From assembly GCA_032718475.1 (NCBI GenBank), contig JAUCBJ010008528.1, positions 1 through 64,000 on the forward strand: a stretch of DNA of 64,000 bases, written 5' to 3'. The stretch is from Nemertoderma westbladi (Eukaryota > Xenacoelomorpha > Nemertodermatida > Nemertodermatidae). Made by a program: the position numbers and the translations under genes. Positions 54,574 through 64,000 of this stretch are shown in pieces. Numbering within the stretch: position 1 is the stretch's first letter; every line of letters begins with the position of its first letter. The notes beneath the pieces were generated by a model, which was given only the letters and a program-made list of their open reading frames with translations, was not told where the DNA came from and did no database searches.

Positions 54574-57203
54574 AACGGTATGTATGTGAGGCGAGGCAGC
54601 CAATAACGGTATGTATGTGAGGTGAGGCAGCCAATAACGGCATGTATGTGAGGTGAGGCAGCCAATAACGGTATGTATGTGAGGTGAGGCAGCCAATAAC
54701 GGTATGTATGTGAGGTGAGGCAGCCAATAACGGCATGTATGTGAGGTGAGGCAACTAATAACGGTATGTATGTGAGGCGAGGCAGCCAATAACGGTATGT
54801 ATGTGAGGTGAGGCAGCCAATAACGGCATGTATGTGAGGTGAGGCAGCCAATAATGGTATGTATGTGAGGTGAGGCAGCCAATAACGGTAAGTATGTGAG
54901 GTGAGGCAGCCAATAACGGTATGTATGTGAGGTGAGGCAGCCAATAACGGTATGTATGTGAGGTGAGGCAACTAATAACGGTATGTATGTGAGGTGAGGC
55001 AGCCAATAACGGTAAGTATGTGAGGTGAGGCAGCCAATAACGGTAAGTATGTGGAGTGAGGCAGCCAATAACGGTATGTATGTGAGGTGAGGCAGCCAAT
55101 AACGGCATGTATGTGAGATGAGGCAGCCAATAACGGCATGTATGTGAGGTGAGGCAGCCAATAACGGTATGTATGTGAGGTGAGGCAACTAATAACGGTA
55201 TGTATGTGAGGTGAGGCAGCCAATAACGGTAAGTATGTGAGGTGAGGCAACCAATAACGGTAAGTATGTGAGGTAAGGCAGCCAATAACGGCATGTATGT
55301 GAGGTGAGGCAGCCAATAACGGTAAGTATGTGAGGTGAGGCAGCCAATAACGGTAAGTATGTGGAGTGAGGCAGCCAATAACGGTATGTATGTGAGGTGA
55401 GGCAGCCAATAACGGCATGTATGTGAGATGAGGCAGCCAATAACGGCATGTATGTGAGGTGAGGCAGCCAATAACGGTATGTATGTGAGGTGAGGCAACT
55501 AATAACGGTATGTATGTGAGGTGAGGCAGCCAATAACGGCATGTGTGTGAGGTGAGGCAGCCAATAACGGTAAGTATGTGAGGTGAGGCAACTAATAACG
55601 GTGTGTATGTGAGGTGAGGCAGCCAATAACGGCATGTATGTGAGGTGAGGCAACTAATAACGGTATGTATGTGAGGTGAGGCAGCCAATAACGGCATGTA
55701 TGTGAGGTGAGGCAGCCAATAACGGTAAGTATGTGAGGTGAGGCATCCAATAACGGTAAGTATGTGAGGTGAGGCAGCCAATAACGGCATGTATGTGAGG
55801 TGAGGCAGCCAATAACGGTAAGTATGTGAGGTGAGGCAGCCAATAACGGTAAGTATGTGAGGTAAGGCAGCCAATAACGGTAAGTATGTGAGGTGAGGCA
55901 GCCAATAACGGTAAGTATGTGAGGTGAGGCAGGCAATAACGGCATGTATGTGAGGTGAGGCAGCCAATAACGGTATGTATGTGAGGTGAGGCAGCCAATA
56001 ACGGCATGTATGTGAGGTGAGGCAGCCAATAACGGTATGTATGTGAGGTGAAGCAACTAATAACGGTATGTATGTGAGGTGAGGCACCCAATAACGGCAT
56101 GTATGTGAGGTGAGGCAGCCAATAACGGTATGTATGTGAGGTGAGGCAACTAATAACGGTATGTATGTGAGGTGAGGCAGCCAATAACGGTATGTATGTG
56201 AGGTGAGGCAGCCAATAACGGCATGTATGTGAGGTGAGGCAGCCAATAACGGTAAGTATGTGAGGTGAGGCAGCCAATAACGGTATGTATGTGAGGTGAG
56301 GCAACTAATAACGGTATGTATGTGAGGTGAGGCAGCCAATAACGGCATGTATGTGAGGTGAGGCAGCCAATAACGGTAAGTATGTGAGGTGAGGCAGCCA
56401 ATAACGGTAAGTATGTGAGGTGAGGCAACTAATAACGGTATGTATGTGAGGTGAGGCAGCCAATAACGGCATGTATGTGAGGTGATGCAGCCAATAACGG
56501 TATGTATGTGAGGTGAGGCAACTAATAACGGTATGTATGTGAGGTGAGGCAGCCAATAACGGCATGTATGTGAGGTGAGGCAACTAATAACGGTATGTAT
56601 GTGAGGCGAGGCAGCCAATAACGGTATGTATGTGAGGTGAGGCAGCCAATAACGGTAAGTATGTGAGGTGAGGCAGCCAATAACGGTATGTATGTGAGGT
56701 GAGGCAACTAATAACGGTATGTATGTGAGGTGAGGCAGCCAATAACGGTATGTATGTGAGGTGAGGTAGTCAATAACGGTAAGTATGTGATGTGAGGCAG
56801 CCAATAACGGTAAGTATGTGAGGTGAGGCAACTAATAACGGTATGTATGTGAGGTGAGGCAGCCAATAACGGTATGTATGTGAGGTGAGGCAACTAATAA
56901 CGGCATGTATGTGAGGTGAGGCAGCCAATAACGGCATGTATGTGAGGTGAGGCAGCCAATAACGGTATGTATGTGAGGTGAGGCAGCCAATAACGGTATG
57001 TATGTGAGGCGAGGCAGCCAATAACGGTATGTATGTGAGGTGAGGCAACTAATAACGGCATGTATGTGAGGTGAGGCAGCCAATAACGGTAAGTATGTGA
57101 GGTGAGGCAGTCAATAACGGCATGTATGTGAGGTGAGGCAGCCAATAACGGCATGTATGTGAGGTGAGGCAGCCAATAACGGCATGTATGTGAGGTGAGG
57201 TAG
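54574..57203. repeat. 31-bp minisatellite, block 2 (HDAC intron D-E)
   Basis: The same unit as block 1 continues for about 85 copies after the transposon insertion. It ends near 57203. The donor-like forms GGTAAGTATG and GGTATGTATG and the donor-less GGCATGTATG alternate irregularly. Confidence 0.95.
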
Positions 57204-57641
57204 TCTCCTCCTACTTAAAGATAAGTGGGGGAGGTGTTGTATATATATATAGCCCAATCACTATAAACAGAGACACAGTTACGGCCGTTTGGCAGTTTTA
57301 GTAAACAACAATTTTAGTATTGACATTTAGTTAGAAAGAGCATGGTGTTAGCTAGTTTTTTCCACTTTTTTTAAAGTATTGCAGAACTTTATGTTAGCTT
57401 TTCATTAAGAACAAATTAATGTTTTAGAACATGATAATAATATTTTTTAATATAAAATGTTTTTTTATTTAAAACTTGGGGGCGTAAATTCTTCAAAATA
57501 TGAGATTCAAAGGTAGTTGGTTCGGTTGAAAAATGCGTTACCAAGGCAGCTGAGTCTGTTGTAAACTGATAATAGATTGTCAGCGAATAATAAATTAGTA
57601 TAATTAATTAATTATAATTAATTAGTTTTATTATTGAACAG
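57204..57641. other. End of HDAC intron D-E
   Basis: AT-rich unique intron. It ends in the acceptor TTATTGAACAG (AG at 57640-57641). Confidence 0.6.
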
Positions 57642-57896
57642 AGTCACTCCCTTCACTCGTCCGGGGGCTCGGAGACCTCGTTGCGATCTGCTAACATCGT
57701 GTTCGTAGATCACGGTATTAAACACTCGAGTTTCTACCACCCCTACACGGTAGACCGGGGTCCAGGCCATTTCGGGCGTGGGTTGCCACAGAAACGCCTT
57801 GGAACGGGTCCACATACACCGGGTACGGACTCATTCCAACCTATTAATCGCAACCACAGTCCACTACCACATCACCAAGCTCTGTTGCATCAACAG
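57642..57896 (+). CDS. HDAC4: Class IIa histone deacetylase, exon E
   Basis: The acceptor AG is at 57640-57641 and the donor is CAACAG|GTTGAT (GT at 57897). The exon is 255 nt, phase 0 to phase 0, matching exon D. It begins with a Ser-rich stretch (SHSLHSSGGSETSLRS). It ends with INRNHSPLPHHQALLHQQ, comparable to the HDAC4/5/9 segment in which an R-x-x-S-x-P-L-P 14-3-3 site is followed by a Gln-rich helix. It is the last exon in the window. The deacetylase domain and nuclear export signal must lie beyond 64 kb. Confidence 0.75.
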
Positions 57897-58052
57897 GTTG
57901 ATATTTATATTGTATAATATGTGTCTGATATTTTTATCTATTTATTTAAATTGAATATTTTTTACATAGGGAAATAAATATAACAATAACACTATGTCAC
58001 CTCAGGTTAATAAAAGTTTAATAGAATTATTGTTCACAATTTACGTTGTTTA

Positions 58053-58185
58053 GGCTGGGTAGCTCAGTTGGTTGAGCGCCTGGCCTGCAATCTATTGGTT
58101 TTAGGTTCGAGCCATATCAGTGTCCACTCGGCCTTTCATCCCCACTATAATAAAAGGGGAACCAGTTGAATTACTGGATAGACTT
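58053..58185 (+). mobile_element. tRNA-derived SINE fragment
   Basis: GGCTGGGTAGCTCAGTTGGT contains a perfect A box, and GGTTCGAGCC (near 58105) is a B box at tRNA spacing. The anticodon arm and acceptor stem do not pair properly, and the sequence runs on into a non-tRNA body. A SINE head is therefore more likely than a working tRNA gene. Confidence 0.55.
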
Positions 58186-58189
58186 TATT

Positions 58190-61100
58190 GTTTGTTTCCC
58201 TTCGTACTCCATGAGTTTATTGTTTGTTTTCCTACGTACTCCATGAGTTTATTGTTTGTTTCCCTTCGTACTCCATGAGTTTATTGTTTGTTTCCCTTCG
58301 TACTCCATGAGTTTATTGTTTGTCTCCCTACGTACTCCATGAGTTTATTGTTTGTTTCCCTTCCTACTCCATGAGTTTATTGTTTGTTTCCCTTCGTACT
58401 CCATGAGTTTATTGTTTGTTTCCCTTCGTACTCCTCATGAGTTGATTGTTTGTTTCCCTTCGTACTCCATGAGTTGATTGTTTGTTTCCCTTCGTACTCC
58501 TCATGAGTTTATTGTTTGTTTCCCTTCGTACTCCATGAGTTTATTGTTTGTTTCCCTTCGTACTCCATGAGTTGATTGTTTGTTTCCCTTCGTACTCCAT
58601 GAGTTTATTGTTTGTTTCCCTTCGTACTCCATGAGTTTATTGTTTGTTTCCCTTCGTACTCCATGAGTTTATTGTTTGTTTCCCTTCGTACTCCATGAGT
58701 TTATTGTTTGTTTCCCTTCGTACTCCATGAGTTTATTGTTTGTTTCCCTTCGTACTCCATGAGTTTATTGTTTGTTTTCCTACGTACTCCATGAGTTTAT
58801 TGTTTGTTTCCCTTCGTACTCCATGAGTTTATTGTTTGTTTCCCTTCGTACTCCATGAGTTTATTGTTTGTTTCCCTTCGTACTCCATAAGTTTATTGTT
58901 TGTTTCCCTTCGTACTCCATGAGTTTATTGTTTGTTTCCCTTCGTACTCCATGAGTTTATTGTTTGTTTCCCTTCGTACTCCATAAGTTTATTGTTTGTT
59001 ACCCTTCGCACTCCATGAGTTTATTGTTTGTTTCCCTTCGTACTCCATGAGTTTATTGTTTGTTTCCCTTCGTACTCCATAAGTTTATTGTTTGTTTCCC
59101 TTCGTACTCCATGAGTTTATTGTTTGTTTCCCTTCGTACTCCATGAGTTTATTGTTTGTTTTCCTACGTACTCCATGAGTTTATTGTTTGTTTCCCTTCG
59201 TACTCCATGAGTTTATTGTTTGTTTTCCTACGTACTCCATGAGTTTATTGTTTGTTTCCCTTCGTACTCCATGAGTTTATTGTTTGTTTCCCTTCGTACT
59301 CCATGAGTTTATTGTTTGTTACCCTTCGTACTCCATGAGTTTATTGTTTGTTTTCCTACGTACTCCATGAGTTTATTGTTTGTTTCCCTTCGTACTCCAT
59401 GAGTTTATTGTTTGTTTTCCTACGTACTCCATGAGTTTATTGTTTGTTTCTCTTCGTACTCCATGAGTTTATTGTTTGTTTTCCTACGTACTCCATGAGT
59501 TTATTGTTTGTTTCCCTTCGTACTCCATGAGTTTATTGTTTGTTTTCCTGCGTACTCCATGAGTTTATTGTTTGTCTCCCTACGTACTCCATGAGTTTAT
59601 TGTTTGTTTCCCTTCGTACTCCATGAGTTTATTGTTTGTTTTCCTGCGTACTCCATGAGTTTATTGTTTGTCTCCCTACGTACTCCATGAGTTTATTGTT
59701 TGTTTTCCTGCGTACTCCATGAGTTTATTGTTTGTCTCCCTACGTACTCCATGAGTTTATTGTTTGTTTTCCTTCGTACTCCATGAGTTTATTGTTTGTC
59801 TCCCTACGTACTCCATGAGTTTATTGTTTGTTTCCCTACGTACTCCATGAGTTTATTGTTTGTTTCCCTTCGTACTCCATGAGTTTATTGTTTGTTTCCC
59901 TTCGTACTCCATGAGTTTATTGTTTGTTTCCCTTCGTACTCCATGGGTTTATTGTTTGTCTCCCTACGTACTCCATGAGTTTATTGTTTGTTTCCCTTCG
60001 TACTCCATGAGTTTATTGTTTGTTTTCCTGCGTACTCCATGAGTTTATTGTTTGTCTCCCTACGTACTCCATGAGTTTATTGTTTGTTTCCCTTCCTACT
60101 CCATGAGTTGATTGTTTGTTTCCCTTCGTACTCCATGAGTTTATTGTTTGTTTCCCTTCGTACTCCATGAGTTTATTGTTTGTTTCCCTTCGTACTCCAT
60201 GAGTTTATTGTTTGTTTCCCTTCGTACTCCATGAGTTTATTGTTTGTTTCCCTTCGTACTCCATGAGTTTATTGTTTGTTTCCCTTCGTACTTCATAAGT
60301 TTATTGTTTGTTTCCCTTCGTACTCCATGAGCATAAGTTTATTGTTTGTTTCCCTTCCGCGTACTCCATGAGTTGATTGTTTGTTTCCCTTCGTACTCCA
60401 TGAGTTGATGTTTGTTTCCCTTCGTACTTCATGAGTTGATTGTTTGTTTCCCTTCGTACTCCTCATGAGTTTATTGTTTGTTTCCCTTGGTACTCCATGA
60501 GTTTATTGTTTGTTTCCCTTCGTACTCCATGAGTTTATTGTTTGTTTCCCTTCGTACTCCATAAGTTTATTGTTTGTTTCCATTCGTACTCCATGAGTTT
60601 ATTGTTTGTTTCCCTTCGTACTCCATGAGTTTATTGTTTGTTACCCTTCGCACTCCATGAGTTTATTGTTTGTTTCCCTTCGTACTCCATGAGTTTATTG
60701 TTTGTTTCCCTTCGTACTCCATGAGTTTATTGTTTGTTACCCTTCGCACTCCATGAGTTTATTGTTTGTTTCCCTTCGTACTCCATGAGTTGATTGTTTG
60801 TTTCCCTTCGTACTCCATGAGTTGATTGTTTGTTTCCCTTCGTACTTCATGAGTTGATTGTTTGTTTCCCTTCGTACTCCTCATGAGTTGATTGTTTGTT
60901 TCCCTTCGTACTCCATGAGTTTATTGTTTGTTTCCCTTCGTACTCCATGAGTTTATTGTTTGTTTCCCTTTGTACTCCATGAGTTGATTGTTTGTTTCCC
61001 TTCGTACTTCATGAGTTGATTGTTTGTTTCCCTTCGTACTCCTCATGAGTTTATTGTTTGTTTCCCTTCGCACTCATGAGTTTATTGTTTGTATTCCTTC

Positions 61101-64000
61101 GTACTCCATGAGTTTATTGTTTGTTTCTCTTCGTACTCCATTAGTTTATTGTTTGTTACCCTTCGTACTCCATGAGTTTATTGTTTGTTTCACTTCGTAC
61201 TTCATGAGTTGATTGTTTGTTTCCCTTCGTACTCCATGAGTTTATTGTTTGTTTCCCTTCGTACTCCATGAGTTTATTGTTTGTTTCCCTTCGTACTTCA
61301 TAAGTTTATTGTTTGTTTCCCTTCGTACTCCATGAGTTTATTGTTTGTTTCCCTTCGTACTCCATGAGTTTATTGTTTGTTTCCCTTCGTACTCCATGAG
61401 TTTATTGTTTGTTTCCCTTCGCACTCCATGAGTTTATTGTTTGTTTCCCTTCGTACTCCATGAGTTGATTGTTTGTTTCCCTTCGTACTCCTCATGAGTT
61501 TATTGTTTGTTTCCCTTCGTACTCCGTGAGTTTATTGTTTGTTTCCCTTCGTACTCCATGAGTTTATTGTTTGTTTCCCTTCGTACTCCGTGAGTTTATT
61601 GTTTGTTTCCCTTCGTACTCCATGAGTTTATTGTTTGTTTCCCCTCGTACTCCATGAGTTTATTGTTTGTTTGCCTTCCTCGTACTCCATGAGTTTATTG
61701 TTTGTTTCCCTTCGTACTCCATGAGTTTATTGTTTGTTTCCCCTCGTACTCCATGAGTTTTTTGTTTGTTTGCCTTCCTCGTACTCCATGAGTTTATTGT
61801 TTGTTTCCCTTCGTACTCCATGAGTTTATTGTTTATTTCCCTTCGTACTCCATGAGTTTATTGTTTGTTACCCTTCGTACTCCATGAGTTTATTGTTTGT
61901 TTCTCTTCGTACTCCATGAGTTTATTGTTTGTTACCCTTCGTACTCCATGAGTTTATTGTTTGTTTCCCTTCGTACTACATGAGTTTATTGTTTGTATTC
62001 CTTCGTACTCCATGAGTTGATTGTTTGTTTCCCTTCGTACTCCATGAGTTTATTGTTTGTTTCCCTTCGTACTCCTCATGAGTTTATTGTTTGTTTCCCT
62101 TCGTACTCATGAGTTTATTGTTTGTATTCCTTCGTACTCCATGAGTTGATTGTTTGTTTCCCTTCGTACTCCATGAGTTTATTGTTTGTTTCCCTTCGTA
62201 CTTCATGAGTTGATTGTTTGTTTCCCTTCGTACTCCATGAGTTTATTGTTTGTTTCCCTTCGTACTCCATGAGTTTATTGTTTGTTTCCCTTCGTACTCC
62301 ATGAGTTTATTGTTTGTTTCCCTTCGTACTCCATGAGTTTATTGTTTGTTTCCCTTCGTACTCCATGAGTTGATTGTTTGTTTCCCTTCGTACTCCATGA
62401 GTTTATTGTTCGTTTCCCTTCGTACCCCATGAGTTGATTGTTTGTTTCCCTTCGTACTTCATGAATTGATTGTTTGTTTCCCTTCGTACTCCATGAGTTT
62501 ATTGTTTGTTTCCCTTCGTACTCCATGAGTTTATTGTTTGTTTCCCTTTGTACTCCATGAGTTGATTGTTTGTTTCCCTTCGTACTTCATGAGTTGATTG
62601 TTTGTTTCCCTTCGTACTCCTCATGAGTTTATTGTTTGTTTCCCTTCGCACTCATGAGTTTATTGTTTGTATTCCTTCGTACTCCATGAGTTTATTGTTT
62701 GTTTCTCTTCGTACTCCATGAGTTTATTGTTTGTTACCCTTCGTACTCCATGAGTTTATTGTTTGTTTCAATTCGTACTTCATGAGTTGATTGTTTGTTT
62801 CCCTTCGTAATCCATGAGTTTATTGTTTGTTTCCCTTCGTACTCCATGAGTTTATTGTTTGTTTCCCTTCGTACTCCATGAGTCTATTGTTTGTTTCCCT
62901 TCGTACTCCATGAGTTTATTGTTTGTTTCCCTTCGTACTCCATGAGTTTATTGTTTGTTTCCTTTCGCACTCCATGAGTTTATTGTTTGTTTCCCTTCGT
63001 ACTCCATGAGTTGATTGTTTGTTTCCCTTCGTACTCCATGAGTTTATTGTTCGTTTCCCTTCGTACTCCATGAGTTTATTGTTTGTTTCCCTTCCTACTC
63101 CATGAGTTGATTGTTTGTTTCCCTTCGTACTCCATGAGTTGATTGTTTGTTTCCCTTCGTACTTCATGAGTTGATTGTTTGTTTCCCTTCGTACTCCTCA
63201 TGAGTTTATTGTTTGTTTCCCTTCGTACTCCATGAGTTTATTGTTTGTTTCCCTTCGTACTCCATGAGTTTATTGTTTGTTTCCCTTCGTACTCCCTGAG
63301 TTTATTGTTTGTTTCCCTTCGTACTCCATGAGTTTATTGTTTGTTTCCCTTCGTACTCCTCATGAGTTTATTGTTTGTTTCCCTTCGTACTCCATGAGTT
63401 TATTGTTTGTTTCCCTTCCGCGTACTCCATGAGTTGATTGTTTGTTTCCCTTCGTACTCCATGAGTTTATTGTTTGTTTCCCTTCGTACTCCATGAGTTT
63501 ATTGTTTGTATTCCTTCGTACTGCATGAGTAGCTGATTGTTTGTTTCCCTTCGTACTCCATGAGTTTATTGTTTGTTTCCCTTCGTACTCCATGAGTTTA
63601 TTGTTTGTTTCCCTTCGTACTCCATGAGTTTATTGTTTGTTTCTCTTCGTACTCCATGAGTTGATTGTTTGTTTCCCTTCGTACTCCATGAGTTTATTGT
63701 TTGTTTGCCTTCCTCGTACTCCATGAGTTTATTGTTTGTTTCCCTTCGTACTCCATGAGTTTATTGTTTGTTTCCCTTCGTACCCCATGAGTTGATTGTT
63801 TGTTTCCCTTCGTACTTCATGAGTTGATTGTTTGTTTCCCTTCGTACTCCATGAGTTTATTGTTTGTTTCCCTTCGTACTCCATGAGTTTATTGTTTGTT
63901 TCCCTTTGTACTCCATGAGTTGATTGTTTGTTTCCCTTCGTACTTCATGAGTTGATTGTTTGTTTCCCTTCGTACTCCTCATGAGTTTATTGTTTGTTTC
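58190..64000. repeat. 32-bp minisatellite in the intron after HDAC exon E
   Basis: The unit (GAGTTTATTGTTTGTTTCCC followed by TTCGTACTCCAT) repeats about 180 times to the window edge. Variants include GAGTTGATTG, TTTCCTACG and a CTCAT insertion, giving blocks of related units. Apparent ORFs on both strands are repeat artefacts. The array continues beyond the window. Confidence 0.95.

Noticed and set aside
51065-57154. Very long minus-strand ORFs (up to 619 codons) with a 31-residue repeat
   Set aside because: They arise from the 31-bp minisatellite, which is open in several frames at once. They overlap HDAC exon D and its intron and have no independent support.
58053-58125. Functional tRNA gene
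   Set aside because: A and B boxes are present, but the anticodon and acceptor stems do not pair. A SINE head is more likely.
58190-64000. CRISPR-like appearance of regular 32-bp repeats
   Set aside because: The units are directly contiguous with no unique spacers. The context is an animal intron.

Overview
The window is metazoan nuclear DNA, most likely from an invertebrate. Three host genes are recognisable: METTL5, UBL4A and several exons of a class IIa histone deacetylase. They sit among non-LTR retrotransposon remains, tRNA-derived short repeats, foldback-type DNA transposons and very large minisatellites. Splice sites (GT...AG) with matching phases and AATAAA signals confirm a eukaryote. 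The species cannot be named from the sequence alone.

Layout. 0-10 kb: mostly non-coding and AT-rich, with one orphan intronless ORF (2171-3022), a run of hairpins, and two hairpins with identical loops and covarying stems (3115-3141 and 3589-3617). 10.1-23.3 kb: a decayed Maverick/Polinton (adintovirus-like) element. It holds an integrase remnant and a plus-strand capsid cluster (two jelly-roll-like paralogues, a basic core protein, a major-capsid-like protein and an adenain-type protease). A convergent minus-strand cluster carries a zinc-finger protein, a protein-primed type B DNA polymerase and, next to its 3' end, an ORF with two TATA-binding-protein-like repeats. A possible PC4-like protein lies upstream. 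Frameshifts and stops show this copy is dead. 23.3-28.3 kb: repeats and gene-poor DNA.

28.36-34.92 kb: three nested mobile elements. An outer foldback element with a 9-bp target duplication contains an inner foldback element, also with a 9-bp duplication. The inner element in turn contains a 5'-truncated, poly(A)-tailed retrotransposon with a 14-bp duplication. 35.2-37.7 kb: METTL5 and UBL4A, both uninterrupted ORFs. 38.1-41.2 kb: decayed retrotransposon pieces, including an apparent junction of two families.

45.7-64 kb: exons of a class IIa HDAC (glutamine-rich helix, 14-3-3-site regions) with perfectly matching phases. All its introns but one (B to C) carry an expanded minisatellite (18, 14, 31 and 32 bp units). 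In two introns the repeat starts at the 5' splice site, and the 31-bp unit is itself a copy of the exon end plus donor site. One 206-nt exon is duplicated exactly. The deacetylase domain lies beyond the window.
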